DNA of 64,000 nucleotides. Source: Cardinalis cardinalis (Eukaryota; Chordata; Aves; Passeriformes; Cardinalidae). Shown in pieces: positions 24,601-37,420 of the stretch (position 1 is its first letter; every line of letters begins with the position of its first letter). A program made the position numbers and the translations under genes. The stretch covers positions 957,224-1,021,223 of the forward strand of contig JACDOX010000051.1 in the NCBI GenBank assembly GCA_014549065.1. Reading direction: 5' to 3'. The notes beneath the pieces are model-generated. The model was not told the DNA's origin. It did no database searches and saw only the letters and a list, made by a program, of their open reading frames with translations.

Positions 24601-25678
24601 GTTGCTCCTCCTCGAGTTCCTCCTGTGTGGAGCTGAAGCCTGTAAGAGGCAGAGCTGGCACTGCCCCTGTTTGCAATTTCCAGGCTCCTGTGGCTGTTGT
24701 GCTGTTCCTTTCATCCACCACTCAAACCCAAGTCCGCAGAATTTCAGCATCAAGGTTTTGCTCTGCTGTTGGTTATTTCACAAGCTTGGACAGAGTTGTG
24801 GCTTTGGAGCTGAAGCTGCAAACCTGAGCTCCCTTTTCCAGCTGTCTGAAAGCCACAGAGGGGGAAAGGAAAACTTCTGGATTGAGAAATTATCCCCACA
24901 GCTCCCAAAGGGTAAGATGACTCTCCTGCTGCAGACCAAGGCAGCAGAATCCTTAAACAGTGAAAATACCACTGGATAATCCCTTTGGAAGCACAGCCTG
25001 AGGAGAACAGCTCTGACTGGTGGTAACATTGGACCTGAGCTCGTGTTCTCTTTTAGACCCAAATTCATTTGTAATGTGACTCTGCCATGGAAGTCTCAGA
25101 AATCTGCAAACCATCATCTCTGACCCAGCTCCAGACTGAACCTGGGAGAGCTGAGGTTTCATGTGGTGCTGCTGTAACCCAGTGGAGCAGAGGGAGGAGA
25201 ACGGGGCAGGACTGAGCACAGCACCGAGTGCAGCCCCAGAGAGAGAGAAAAAGAAAACTTCAGCTCTGCTGAGGGATTTACATAATGTCAGGAAAAGCGA
25301 TTTAAATGCAAATAGCCTGGTAAGATTGTTAGAAATTTTGCAGTGGCTCTGGCAGCCAGGTGTAGCATAATGAGAATAAGAGCTAAACAAATATTTCCTT
25401 CCTCTGCGAGTTCATTTATTCACAAGCCAGGTTCATTTCTTTGGCAGGTGTATTTTCCCCTTCATCCTGAAGAAAACAAACCTGACAAAAACTTAGAAAA
25501 AGGTTGGCTAACCCCTCTTTCCTAAAAACACACAGCAGAACTCACACTCACCTGCAGACAGAGATCAGCCTCTCTAACTGCAGTGTAAAACATGGATTTA
25601 TTTGATTTGCCACCGAGTTCCATCAGGTGAGGCAGGCATTGGTGTTTTAAAGCAAATTCCCTTCTCTCTCTGTTGTGT
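24601..25678. other. Unique non-coding sequence
   Basis: No gene, RNA or repeat family recognised. Open frames of up to 145 codons on the minus strand lack splice support and family resemblance. Confidence 0.5.
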
Positions 25679-25872
25679 CATGGAATCATGGAATGGTTTG
25701 GGTTGGAAGGGACCTTAAGGATCATCCAGTTCCTGCCTTTCCACTGTCCCAGGCTGCTCCAAGCCCTGTCCAGCCTGGCCTTGGACAATTCCAGGGATCC
25801 AGGGGCAGCCCCAGCTGCTCTGGGCACCCTGTGCCAGGGCCTGCCCACCCTCACAGGGAACAATTCCTTCCA
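25679..25872 (-). mobile_element. CR1 LINE 3' UTR fragment, minus strand
   Basis: The plus strand starts ATGGAATCATGGAATGG, the complement of the CR1 octamer tail, then TTTGGGTTGGAAGGGACCTT, ATCATCCAGTTCC, CAGCCTGGCCTTGGACAATTCC, CAGCTGCTCTGGGCACCCTG and CACCCTCACAGGGAACAATTCCTTCC. This is the textbook antisense CR1 3' UTR. The insertion is heavily 5'-truncated (about 190 bp), as is usual for CR1, and is moderately young judging by how well the motifs are kept. No coding capacity. Confidence 0.93.
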
Positions 25873-26266
25873 TAAGTCAGAAATTTCTTCTGGCTGAGCT
25901 GAGGTGACACTGTTGATGTTGTGGCTGCAGCTTTCTCGTGGCCACAGGTTCCTCTGACAAGACTTTGGGAAGATCTTTTAAAACTTTTAAGGGTAACCCT
26001 TGGCTGTAGTGACATCCAAAGATCTTTCTGCACCTGCTTAGAGCCAGTTAAGGTCTTGTTGCCTCAGTTTCCCTCTCTATACAAACACTCCCTGGAATTC
26101 TGTGAGGGTCTCTTTGTTTGCTGCTGGTACAAGGGACACCTGAGGATCTGTTCTTACAAAAACAGGAAAGAATTAATTGCACAATCTCTATAAATTAATT
26201 ATCATTCAGTGTCAAATCTGTGCTCATTGTTGTAGCCTTCCTGCTGCAGTTTCTATAGAGGACACT
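25873..26266. other. Unique non-coding spacer
   Basis: Sequence between a CR1 copy and a short tandem array; nothing recognised in it. Confidence 0.5.
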
Positions 26267-26375
26267 TGCACTGGAATTGCACTGGAATGCATTGGAATGA
26301 CACTGAAATGCATTGGAATTGCACTGGAATTGCAGTGGAACTGCACTGGAATGCACTGGAATTGCACTGGGAATT
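26267..26375. repeat. 10-11-bp tandem repeat (TTGCACTGGAA), about 10 units
   Basis: Units TTGCACTGGAA, TGCATTGGAA, TGACACTGAAA and TTGCAGTGGAA follow each other for about ten copies, alternating 10 and 11 bp. The array gives overlapping open frames rich in Met/His/Trp/Asn/Cys on plus and Phe/Gln/Cys/Asn/Ser on minus, with no biological support. Confidence 0.9.
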
Positions 26376-29300
26376 GCTGGTGTCAATCCCTCCACAGCAA
26401 ATGTTTCACCTGCAGGGCCATTCTCTTCATGGCTTTTTTGTTCTTTCAGAGATGCTGCGTTCAGAAATTTGCTGGGCCTCCAACAGCTTGTCCTGCAGAA
26501 TTAAACCATGATTTCTAAGAGAGAAGAATTTCTAACTTCTAAGAGGAAAGAACAAGCTGCAGAAAGGATCCATTTCACTCTGCCTGTCTCTCAGTACCTG
26601 GGCACATTTAAAGTACGGCATCCATCAGGCAGAGAGGAAATAAAAACATCCTCAGAGCTAAAACCAGGGAGCATCTGCTCCAATTTCTGTCAGCAGAGAC
26701 ACGCTGTGCTTCCCAGAAAGGCGAGCTGCTTCTCCAGAATAGCCCTCACCAAGATCACAGGCAGCCTAAATTGGTAGGATGGAATATTTTGGGATTCAGG
26801 AAGGACTCACAGTCGGTGTGTCTGTCTCGTGTCACCAGTGCAAGGGCTGGTGGGGAGGGAGTGGGAGTGAGGATATTGGAACACCTCCCTGTGCCCATAA
26901 GGATTCACACAGAGGGGTGGCAGACTTTGTGCAATTTCAAAAAAACCCATTTGCTTGAGCAGGGACTTGCATCCCAACTTTCTGAATTTAGCTTTGGAGG
27001 GAGGGAGGCTTGGGCTTGTGCTGCCAGCACTTTTTCTCCTCACAGACCTACCCAGGCAGCCTGACCTGCTGTGGCAGCAGCCCAAAGGGGCCAAAAGTCT
27101 CCAAAGAAGTGAAGTTTGGCTTTTAAGAAGTCCCCAGGCTAGGAATTTTTTCCCCAAAAAGCTGTCTGAGAGGGCAGTTGGTGCCCTGGCTGTGCTCCCT
27201 GTGCCCAGGTCCATGCACAGCAGCTTTCCTAGGGCTGCTTTGGTCCTTCCTGCTCCTGCCTGCCTTTGAAAGTCCTCAGTGCCTGTCAGTCACTGGTCTG
27301 TCCTGGCCCAGGGGGATTTTTTGGGGTTGTTTTTAGACCTTTCAGAGAATTGTTTCCCCCTTGTGATCTTTTTCTTTCTCCAGACTCTGCATTTTGCTTG
27401 TTGACCTTTCAGTCAACTGGCTCCAGTGGGAGTCCTTGGCTCAGCCAAGCCTGTGAAGGTGTTTGGAGATAAGGAGGTGACTCTGCACCTCCATGATGAC
27501 ATTATTTACCCTTTAACAGCCTTTGGAGCCATCCACCCCTCTGCTCTCCCTCCTCAGCTTTTCCCAGTCCATCCTCCTGCAGCCACGGGGCTGGGAAAAA
27601 GCTCTCGCTGAGATTTGCAATGGAATCTGGGAGCATTAATCTAATCCAGCAATTCTCTTCCCTGGAGAGGGCAGGTGGGATGGCTCACCACGGGGAAGGT
27701 CAGGGCACCACGTGCTGTTTGCACACCCTGATTGTTGGATTTGTGCAGATATTGGGGCCCAGGAGGAAGAGCCATCCCAGAGCTGATGGGATCAGTGGGC
27801 TCTGCCCATTGTGCCTGGATTTCTCCTGCTCACACAGGAATGTTTGCCAAGGTGTCCAGGCTTGGGGCTGCATTTTTGCATGTTCCATGTGGTCGTGTGC
27901 ATTTGCTTTGATCTCCAGTGAAACTGTGACATCATGAGGGGTGGTTTGCCCTTCGTTGGCTCTCTCAGGGTTAAAAAAAGGTTAATTAATGATCTGATAT
28001 AAAATCTTACAGAAAGAAGATCTTATTTTTCCTATTTTTAAGCATTGTCATAGTTTTTCTCCCCGAGTGCTCTGTTGGATTTTGCAGTATTTTTTTTAAT
28101 TTTTGCTGGAGTATTTGTGTGTGAGGCTGGATGTGTTCCCTCAGTGAGAGAGAAGTGGGGTAGGGATCCTTCCTCTTTTTGGTAATCTTTATGATTTTCA
28201 TATGCTTAAACCTACACTAATAGCCCAGAGTCTCCAGACCACAGACTGGAGAACCATCTTGTGTTTAGGAAAATTAAAAAGGACACAAATAAAAAATTAG
28301 TCAGGAGCAAATCACTGAAGAGATAAATTACCCTCTTAGAAGAAAAGTTTTCCTCCCAGGCTGAGTGGATTTCTATGGGTACAGTGTTGCTGGCTGAGAA
28401 TAATTAAAAATATCTTTACAAAGCAACAGCCACTCTCTGGTAATAAAGTATGTTCTGCTACTCCTAACCCAGATTTTGCTGTCAAATACACTCTAAGGCT
28501 TTGCTTGGTTTCATTTTTCCTCTCTAATTCATTGTTGCTTCCTTCAGACAGGTTAATCAATACTCTGAAGGCTATTTTTAGATTCAATGACAGGCTGCCT
28601 ACATCCTCAGGGCAGAAGGAAAAGTTTCCAGGTCCCTCTCAGGCCTTGGTGGATTTTCAGAATATTTTTGTAGCAGAGGGAAAATGAGAAGAAATGAGAA
28701 ATTTCCAACAGCACAATATTTTTAAGCACAATTTGCTCCCAACAGGTCCAGGTTTTCCAATGTCTCTCTAACAGATAAACATGACTGAAGCTGCCATTAA
28801 AGTGCAGGGAACGGTTTGAAACCTTTTCCTGCTGCTTTTCAGTGGTCCCTGGGCTGTGGGCGCTGTTCTGCTGCTGCAGCTCTCTCTGGGCTGAGGGCCC
28901 TGACCCCAACCTCATCCCTGCCCTGATCCCATCCCATCCCCAAAGCTCTGGGTCCAGCTGGGCTTGGGCTCCCTGTGCTGAGCAGATGTGGGTGCCCAGC
29001 CAGGCCTGTCCTGCAGCCCCAGTTGCCCCCTGGCTGCTCCCCCTGGTCCCTCTGGGTGTCTCCCATGCATCCAGCTCTGTCCTGTGGCTCTCCAAACTCT
29101 CCTATCTGGGTTTTTTGTGTTTCCCCCCGTGGTACCAGAGCACAGGACACAGGTCCAATGTGGTGTCTACAGGCACTGCCTATAGTCTGCCTCCTCAGCC
29201 TCTGCAGCTCCTTTTGTCTTTAACCTCTACCTGTTTGCTTAGCTGGGCTTTGGGCAGATCACTGCATCCTTCTGCTAATTACAGTTTAATAATTAGTGCC

Positions 29301-30264
29301 TATCAAAACACTGCCTTTCAACTGCCATTCATGTTGCTCTTTGCTTGCCAAGTAACCTCACCTTCCCCTCGCTGCAGACACTGTGTTCAAGGGTGACAGC
29401 ATTTCTTAATTTCACATCCAGTTCCTTCTCCGTCCTGTACTTTACCCCCTCAGTGCTCTCAGTTTTACTTCCCAAGCCAGAAAAGACAAATCCCTCTCAA
29501 CATGCAGAAAACACTGTGAATAAACTGAAATAAACCGAGCCCACAGATCTGCTGCCCAGCTCCAGAGCTGATCCTCCAGCAGAACAAAAGCAAAAGGGAT
29601 GGCAGTCAGGTTTGTCAGGGCCATTTGAGGCTGGGGAGACTCATTCAGGTTTAAAGTGTTTTTGTGGGAATTACACGGAGCCAAACATACAAGGGGTTAA
29701 AGGGAGCCAGCTCTCCATTCCCAGGATTTTAGATGCACTCAGATGGAAGGAAGTGGCTGAGGAATTCTAAAGTCAGAGGAAAATGACTCCCTGACCTTTT
29801 AGGCCAGTGATCAAACTGGCTGGCAAAAGCAGGGAGTGTTTGGAAGCTGTGCTGGTGCCCGGGCGCCTTTGAAGCCTGGGGCTCTGTCCATTCCCATCTC
29901 TCAGGATGTCAGTGCCCAGCACTGGAGCTGCTGCCTCTGCAGCAAATGCAGCTGCTGAGTGCCTGTGAGGGGGCTCTGCAGCGACTGACTGCACCAGCAG
30001 CTGCTGGAGAGAAAATGGATTTGGCTTGCAGTGGAAATCATGGATCAGAAGCAAGCTGAAAGTTGATTTGAACAGTTTTCAAGGATTTTGGTGCTACATC
30101 TCATTAGTGTTAATTGCAGGCTTACACCAGTGATTAATCAAACATTAGAAATGCTGCAGACCAGAATCTCCATTTTGTGGGCTTTGAGCCCTTTCATCAC
30201 TTCTGGCTGGGGGATATTTGATCAGTTCCTCTTGGTTTTACTTTGTTTTAATCAGCACAATCAG
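26376..30264. other. Unique non-coding sequence, no gene seen
   Basis: Repeat-poor. A GC-richer interval at 28,830-29,150 is open on both strands (162 codons minus, 184 codons plus) without recognisable products. 28,000-28,120 is T-rich. No RNA gene or mobile element recognised. Confidence 0.5.
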
Positions 30265-32604
30265 CCTGGCACTGGCAGCAATGCCGCAGAAGCCGCTGAT
30301 ACTTCCAGTGGGGGATCAATCAATGTTCTCTCCCTGCTGTCTGCCCATTCACACATCTGTCCTCCAAACCTGGAGGTGTCAGGACCTCACCCCAGGGCTC
30401 TCAAGTTGCGGCAGCCCAGAGCTGTGTCCGTGATAAGCACTTTGAAATAGTTACTGCACTGTCGCTTTCTCTACAGTTCTGAGGTTAAAAAAAAGATCAG
30501 AAAGGTGTTCCAGCAGTCATTAAAACCAGAAACCCAACCAAGCAAACAAAAACTCAACAAAAACTTGTTTCAAGGTGTTGTAGCAGTAATGTGGGTGTTA
30601 GAGATAAAGCCAGGACTGAGTGGGGCCAGGTTGGCCACGCTGGGCTCTGCCCTCACTCCTCTGACCCTGTGGGGAATTGGGGCTTGATCCTTCAGATCTG
30701 GCAGCAGCACTGAAGGTACAGAGCTCAGCCAGTGTGGTGCCACTCACAGCAGGCAGGGAGAGCCTGGAGGCCAGCCCTGGATGGACCAGGCTGTCCTGGC
30801 TCGGTGAGGCAGCACTGGGATGGGTGTGGGAGGGGCTGGTGATGGAGCCAGGCTTTGACACATCTTCCTACACCGCAAAAATTACTGCTGGACCCACCCC
30901 TGGAGCGTTGTTCCCACTTTTCCTGCAGTAGGCAAATAAGATTTCCCACTGAAATGGGCCCAGTTTGGGTTAAAAATGCAATGGCTCCTCAAAAGATTCC
31001 AATGGCTCCTCAAAAGATTCATAGCTCTGAAATACACCCACTTATCTGCCCCCTCTGCTCTTTTCGACCATTATGAGCACAGGAAAGTTAAAAACCAAAA
31101 TGCAGATATGTTCAGATCTTGGCTGGAGACGGGACATGCACTGTTCATCCCTGCCCTTCTCACCAAGGGACTGCCCAGCTCCAGCTGTCCTGAGCTGGCT
31201 GGAGGGAGGGAAGACCTGACAAAATGCAGATCGAAATGATCCCACCAGTACATGCTGAGTGCCAGGGTGAGGATCTCCCTGCTTCCTGGAGATACTGGGC
31301 TGCATGAACGGGGCAGGGCAGATAAGAGCTGCTCAGGGCAGCAGGATGTGGGCTGCACCCCACAGCAGCTGATCCCTGATCCTTCTCCTTCCCCCCAGCT
31401 CCAGAGGGGCTCTGTTTGTCCCAGACACAGAGGGACACAGGGAAGAGAATCCCCAGCAAGCCCAGGCTGCTCCTCAGGAGGGAACAAGTCTTGGGGGCAA
31501 CACACATGGACTTTCATAATCCTAATTTCTTCTGCAGTGCTTGTTCTCACATTAGCATCAACAAACAGGCTCTGACCTTGCCTGTTGATGCTTTAAATGC
31601 CCTGTTACACAGCAAGCATGGGAATGAGTTAGTCACATGGAAAGTACTTAGTCTCACATGGGCTGTTCATGTGCAGAGAGGAAAAAAAAAGCCCAGTCTC
31701 ACAAATACAATAATCTCTGCAGGAATCTCTCTGTCCCCCCCTTTCTGGAATGATGAAATGCAGGCAGGATTTTTGCTTTAAGGCAGAACCATATCACGGT
31801 CTCAAGTCATTTTCAAAACACAGACAAATCAATACTTTATTCTTCTTAACAGCCATGGCATTAACTTTGTCACAAAGGCCACAAACTGCCTTAACAGACA
31901 GTAAAGAACCCACCTTTGAGCACACAATGCTTCTGCACCTCAGCAGGGCAGGGCAAGAGTCTGAAAACCAAAATCCCAAAAGCCTCTGAAGGCAGAGGGG
32001 GCAGAAAACAGCCCAGTGTATTTCCCCTCCTGCCTGGCTGTTCCCAGGCCAGAGGTGAGCTGCCAAAACACGTGGAATTTGTGGAAATGCAGGGAAAGAG
32101 GTGGCTTTTCTGGCTGTTTTTTTCCAGAAACACATACTCAGCACACAGCCAAGCCAAAGGCACTGCAATGTTTGTTCTCAGACCCTTTCCTCACTCATCT
32201 TCACCAAACAGACCTGAATTTCAGCCATAATTTAACAATAAATCTGCTTTAAGCACGCAAATCTGCAGGAAGCAGCAGGTTTGGGGTAGGTGGCACAGAC
32301 ACTGTTGTTGTGTAGATCAGTCTGTGAAACTCAGTTGTTTTTTAAGGACTTCATTCCTGTGTGGTGGCTGTGCCAGGTACAGAATTCACTGGTGACACCC
32401 AAAAAATTCTTTCCATGTCTCAGGGACACAGCAGCAGGTGCACAGACAACATAACCTTTCCTCAGCTGGAAAACCTTCCTGAACAGCTGCAGGGGGCTTC
32501 ATTTGGGTGGCAAGAGGATATTGTGCTTTGTTCCAGCTCCCAGAATAGCCCCTGGCAGCGGGGCTTGGCAGCTGAGGCTCAGTGTGGTGCTGGCCCTGCA
32601 GGCT
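30265..32604. other. Unique non-coding sequence with one 21-bp duplication
   Basis: A perfect two-copy 21-bp duplication, containing CAATGGCTCCTC, lies at 30,979-30,999 and 31,000-31,020. A small CpG-retaining, ATCAATCAATG-bearing patch at 30,270-30,330 may be regulatory. Chance open frames up to 159 codons (31,071-31,550 minus). No gene called. Confidence 0.5.
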
Positions 32605-32646
32605 TGGGATCAGGACTGGGATCAGGACTGGGATCAGGACTGGGAT
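32605..32646. repeat. 12-bp tandem repeat (TGGGATCAGGAC), 3.5 copies
   Basis: Units at 32,605-32,616, 32,617-32,628 and 32,629-32,640 are perfect, with a half unit to 32,646. They make an apparent Asp-Gln-Asp-Trp or Gly-Ile-Arg-Thr peptide repeat in two frames, but no gene surrounds them. Confidence 0.93.
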
Positions 32647-34025
32647 GTGCTGGATGTGCAGAGCCAACCCCGCATCCCTGAGCCCACCTGGGGCTTGGCT
32701 GCTCTGCTGCTTCCCCTCTGTGTGGGAGCAAAGCCACGAAGCTGAATCAGCCCTGCTCTGGGCTTGGGGTCCATCCCAGCCCATCTCCGTGCTCTGTGTC
32801 CAGGAACTTTGGAGTTTCAGGAGTCTCCCATTGTTTATTCCTCCACTGTGAGGCTGCAGCCCTTCTGCTGGTACAGACCACTTGGCCGATCCTCCCTGGC
32901 TGTGCTGGAGCCCCTAATCCAGCAGCTCTGGGATCTGGGGATGCTCCCTCTCCCTCTCTCACAGCCAGGAGCCAATGCCAAGGTCCCTGTGGCATTTCAT
33001 GGAAACCTTTGGCTCCTCCAGACCCCAATGCTCCTGTTTCTGATTCCTGCACACACGTGGGTGCCTCTTCCCCCTGCCTTTCCCAATCCTGCTCCAGCCT
33101 CTTCTGCTGCCCGAGATGTTCCCATTGCTCCCTGGACAGGATGGAAGCAGCAAATCCACAGCCTCCATCTCCCTTTGGCTGGAGCTGCTCCCCATGGGTG
33201 TCCTTGCAATGCCTTTGTGTTTTAAATCCCTCAGAGAGTAATCTCCTTGGAAAACAATAGTTAGAAATTGCCTTTACCTGTAGTGCTTGGTGCTGCTTGT
33301 TCTTTCTGGAGCACAAAACCAGGTTGTGCAGTGCTGCCACGACTCAGTGCTGCAGTGCATCAGAGAACTGGCAGCTGCTCCTGCTTTCCCATCCTGTCCA
33401 AAGCCAGCTGGCCTGTAATACTGGGGGTTTTTTACTTTTTTTTTCCTGTCTTCTGGTACTAGAGTATGATTTTATGTGGGTTCAGGGCTTGGCCCTGCTC
33501 TGTGGTGCAGATCCTCATGGGAGGATTGATGGGATGTGTGCAGGGAGGCAGGAGAGCTGTGGCACCACTGCCAGAGGAGCTGCAGAGAAGAGAGGCTGCA
33601 CTTTTTTTTTTGGAGCTGCTGGGCTAAAATGTCAGCCTTGCCCCCACAAGTGTTTATTCAGAGATTGTCTCTTTCCATGCCAGCCCTTGGACTGATTATA
33701 TCAAGCAGCAGAAGTGAGGCCTGATCACTTCTGACAGTCCTCTAAAAGTGGTTCTGACTGTAATTTCCCTCAGCAAAGGGTTCTTCCCTCCACAGGCTCC
33801 TTCAGAGAGGCAGATGGGTTTGAGAAATGAAAAGGGAAAAATGAAAAGGCAAATCTAATCCATTTTTAGTAATCATCCTCAAAAGTGATGTGCAACTCCC
33901 CTTCCTCAATGGGTATTTATGTAACATAATAGAGCAAAGCTGAAAATACACCTGGGAACCCATGAGGGAAGCATGACAATACTTGCTCATGGCATTCACT
34001 TATTCCCAGTATATTTGCCACTCAA
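32647..34025. other. Unique non-coding sequence
   Basis: GC-moderate DNA with overlapping open frames on both strands (up to 197 codons, 32,747-33,340 minus) and no recognisable product. The minus frame has no start context or domain. T-rich tracts at 33,427-33,445 and 33,602-33,610. Confidence 0.45.
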
Positions 34026-34054
34026 GCAGACAGAATCCAAAGGGTTCTGTCTGC
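34026..34054. repeat. Perfect 10-bp inverted repeat with 9-nt loop
   Basis: GCAGACAGAA (34,026-34,035) and TTCTGTCTGC (34,045-34,054) are exact reverse complements around TCCAAAGGG. On either strand this could fold into a short hairpin. It is too short for a microRNA precursor, and pairing does not extend clearly outward. No function assigned. Confidence 0.85.
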
Positions 34055-36339
34055 CATTAGAAAATAAATAAAATCTGTCATTTTAGTTCAAGTGCTGTAA
34101 AATCAGAGTATCTATTTTGTGTACTGAACTTGGAGGGTACCACTAAATAAGTTCCTGAACGAGCTCATATAAATTCAAAGCCTTTCCCAGGCACTCAGAG
34201 AAGGGAATGCCAATGTAACATAAACAATATTCTATCAAATGGGACGAAGCACAAGACTTTTCTTACTCTGGGAATGCCAATATACACTGAAAAGCGCTGA
34301 GTTTCCAAAGGAGATGGAACTGTATTCTGATTACACTTTGCAACTGAAGCCCATTGCTGACCCTCTGCCAGCTGTAGGGAGTCCACAGCCTGCACCATGG
34401 CACTTCTGGCTGTTTATTGCTGAGGGCAGAGCGTGCTGTGTGTGGCTCCTGAGCAGGAGGGGCAGCTCTCCCTGCTGCCAGGCTGCAGAGGTGGCACAGC
34501 CCTGCTCACGTGTGCACTGCTGCAGTGCCTCGGCTGCTTTTAGCCAGGCTTGACATTTAGCGTCGCCTTGGTGATTTTCTGGGTTCTGCAAAGTTAGCCT
34601 GAGCTCATAAAACATTGTCTTGGAAGGCAAAATTGATTGTGTGACTAAAACCAAATCAAAAGGTTGATTTGCGCCAAGTCAACCTTTAGTCCTCCTCACT
34701 GCTCTCTCCCGAGCCAAAGATGCTTTCCAGATCCAGCTGACAGGCAGAGGAGTTTGCTGAATAGCAAAAGGACATTTTAGCCTCTGAATTGTTTGCAAAT
34801 TGGGTGCTTTGATGATCTGTGGTGGCTGATGGGGCTGGCAGAATCTCGACGATGCTCACAGGAAAATCAGCTACAAAAGAAGCTTTAAACTGGAGAATGT
34901 TATTGGCCTTGAGCAGGTGACTGGGGCAGAGGGCACTTCTGGCTCACATACTCCAAGAGTATTGGATTCTGAGTTATTGGAGCTCTGTTTTGTGCTACAC
35001 TGGCTCTCAGCAAGCCCAGAGGATGAACTTTGGCACTGAACAAAGAAGTGGCCAAAGTTCAGCCCTGTGCTGCAGAGGGTGAAGTGGAGGGCATGGGCAG
35101 GGTATGGAGAATTAAGTGCTTCAGGTGGTACCTTCAACTTCCCCAAAAAACTGGCAATGAAGTGTTTGACAGTAAATGATAGAAGCTGTTCTGGAGGAGC
35201 AAAAGCTTCTCTAAAGCTTTTTTTTTTTTAAATTTTCACCCAGAGCCAAGGAAGCTTTGTCTGGCCACTGCCCATCACAGGGACCACCAGGAGGGAAAAG
35301 GGCATTTTTGGGACCTTATCCTTTTGTCCTCAGCTCTTTCAATCCACCTTGCCTGATTGCAAAGACCCCTCCTTGTGTGGATCCTGCCCTTCTGAGCAGC
35401 AGCACAGCCCCAGAGGGCCTGGGCAGACCCCATGAGCTGCAGGGTCAGGTCAAGTTGTGCTCGCTGTGGTCACCCCTCAGCCCTGCAGAGCAAAGTCTGG
35501 TGACTTGTCACATGGAAAGGAAAACATAGAATATCTCTTTGTCTTTTAAATAATATTAATTAAGGAGCTTTTGCTAATGCAGTCGCCCTTCCCATAAACC
35601 AGTTCTCTGTGCTTGCACCCACCAGGCAGAGCTCCCCAGCCTGGAGCCTGCTGTGATTTCCCAGGGAACTTTTTGTGCACATCCTAATCACGTGCATCAG
35701 TGGAGGAATAAAAACTCCTAAAACTGCTCCTAGCCTCTTTCAGGGGCTGCTGGTGTCCACAGCAAACTCCCCAGAATAAACAGCAGGGCCCCAGTAACAC
35801 TGGTGTGCTCTCTGGCTGCTCAGGGGGATCTCTCCTCCACAGGACCCTTCATGGGCTGCCTCCTGGCTGTGTTTGCACTCAGGGATTGTCCCTCCAGCCC
35901 CCTCATCCCTCCTCAGAGGATCTTGTTCACTCATCAGACTTTTCACTCAGAACCATTCAACCTTGCTGCTTTGATTTTGTAACAGGACAAACTCCATGTC
36001 CTAGCAGGATAAACAAGATTGCATGGCTAATGATTTGTGAGCTCAGCCTGAATGCAATTTACTGCAGAAATTCCAGCCTATGAGACTTTGTGACCTGCTA
36101 ATAAAGCACTTTTGGCAGGGGCTGTACAAATACAAAGGATTCCACAGCCTCTGATTCCGGGTTCACATCACTTTCCCAACTTGCTGAAATGCTGGTTTAA
36201 TGCCGTTTAAAAATCAAGTGACAACTGTTGGAATGAGGCAGGTTTCACCTCAATTTGATTTCACTTAGGAGGTGTAAGGGATGCTCATTTTTAAAGATTT
36301 TTTTATTTTTATTTTACAAATTGTCTGCTTGTAGCAGAG
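34055..36339. other. Unique non-coding sequence, partly enhancer-like
   Basis: 34,640-34,860 keeps several CpGs with TTGATTTGCGCCAAGTC and TTGCAAAT-type motifs, and may be a regulatory element. A T12 run lies at 35,218-35,229. No gene or repeat family recognised. Confidence 0.45.
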
Positions 36340-36460
36340 TCCAAAAATGCCTCACAAGCGCAGTGAGATGCTGACCTTATCAGGCTCCAGGCAATAATAA
36401 CCATCATTATGTGGTAACGCCGGGCTAATCGATGTCAGGAACTGTGGCTGGGCTTTATCT
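36340..36460. promoter_or_regulatory. Candidate regulatory element, GATA/homeodomain-like
   Basis: A compact, CpG-retaining, repeat-free block includes CACAAGCGCAG, ACCTTATCAGG (GATA-type site on minus), CAATAATAACCATCATTATG, GGTAACGCCGGGCTAATCGATG and GGCTTTATCTC (second GATA-type site). CpGs at 36,358, 36,419, 36,421 and 36,430 in CpG-poor surroundings suggest constraint. Inference from composition only. Confidence 0.33.
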
Positions 36461-36839
36461 CTGCCTCCCTGGGCAGGGGACACGGGGCACTGGTGCAGTG
36501 TGTCACATGAAGCTGCATCAGGCACTTCCTCAGGAGTAACTGTGGCTCTGTCCCCTAGGATGTGACCTTGGGCACGTCAGTGTGCTTGGAGAGAGGAGAC
36601 ATTCATCCCCCTTTGTGAGGAGAAGAGCCTTGAGAGTCTCACAGCCATTATTTTAAGAGGAGGTTCCTGTCCTGACCTCCTCGTCTGGTGCCGTTCCCAC
36701 AGGCGCCAGGAGTGAAAAGCAGACCCAGAGCCAAGCACTGAAAATCATCAGCCTGTCCTCTCCTCTTTGCACTGCTGAAAGCCTGAGCCTGCCCTGGGAT
36801 CCCAGCTTTGTGGATTTGCTGGGATCCAGGGCCAGCTCC

Positions 36840-37420
36840 ATTTTATGGACTGCACAGAGCCTCTCCCCTCAGTCACGGCCGCCGCTCTCCCCCAGATTTT
36901 CAGATGGCACGATGAGGAAATGTCTGGTTATCCATTTCTTTGTCAGAGTCAGAAACCCCTTCCAAACACAGCATTAGCTGACCAGGCAGACTGGGAGCTA
37001 GACAAACACTGGGCTGTGTGTTGGGTTCGAGTAAATACCTGCATTTGATTCCAAAGGGCTCCATTGATGAGAGACAATCGTCACAATGGCACGCTGAGCC
37101 ACCCAACGCTGCTCCACAAAAATGCTGCTGCACCCTTTCATGTTTGCTGCTGTTCTTATTATTGTTGAGATCTGGAAAATTACCCATCAATCACTCCTTA
37201 AGCTGCTCGTGGAAGTTTTGCTGAACGCGGGGTCTGGGTTTGCTGCTGAATTCGTTAATCCTTGCTCCTGAAAAAGAAATAAAAGCCATGGGAAGCACAT
37301 TGCACTTCCATTAGGCTGCCTCAATAGCTGTTATTTCCAGCCTGGTTTGCAAATGCACTGATACTGTCATGTGAGATAAGGCACACAATTTGGGATTATT
37401 TATTGTAACATTTCCTACAG
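36840..37420. promoter_or_regulatory. Candidate conserved non-coding block
   Basis: From CAGTCACGGCCGCCGCTCTC (36,872) through ATCGTCACAATGGCACGCTG (37,076) to an AT-rich end with GAATTCGTTAATCC (37,250) and TTTGCAAATGC (37,347), this stretch has retained CpGs and TAAT cores and no tandem or interspersed repeat. Short frames on both strands have no resemblance to known exons. It could be a cluster of small enhancers. Confidence 0.33.

Noticed and set aside
32747..33340. 197-codon minus frame
   Set aside because: It overlaps plus frames of 153-154 codons; composition is that of non-coding GC-rich DNA; no acceptor/donor pair or family resemblance.
37020..37052. GGTTCGAGTAAATACC resembling a tRNA T-arm
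   Set aside because: No matching acceptor, D or anticodon arms at tRNA spacing.
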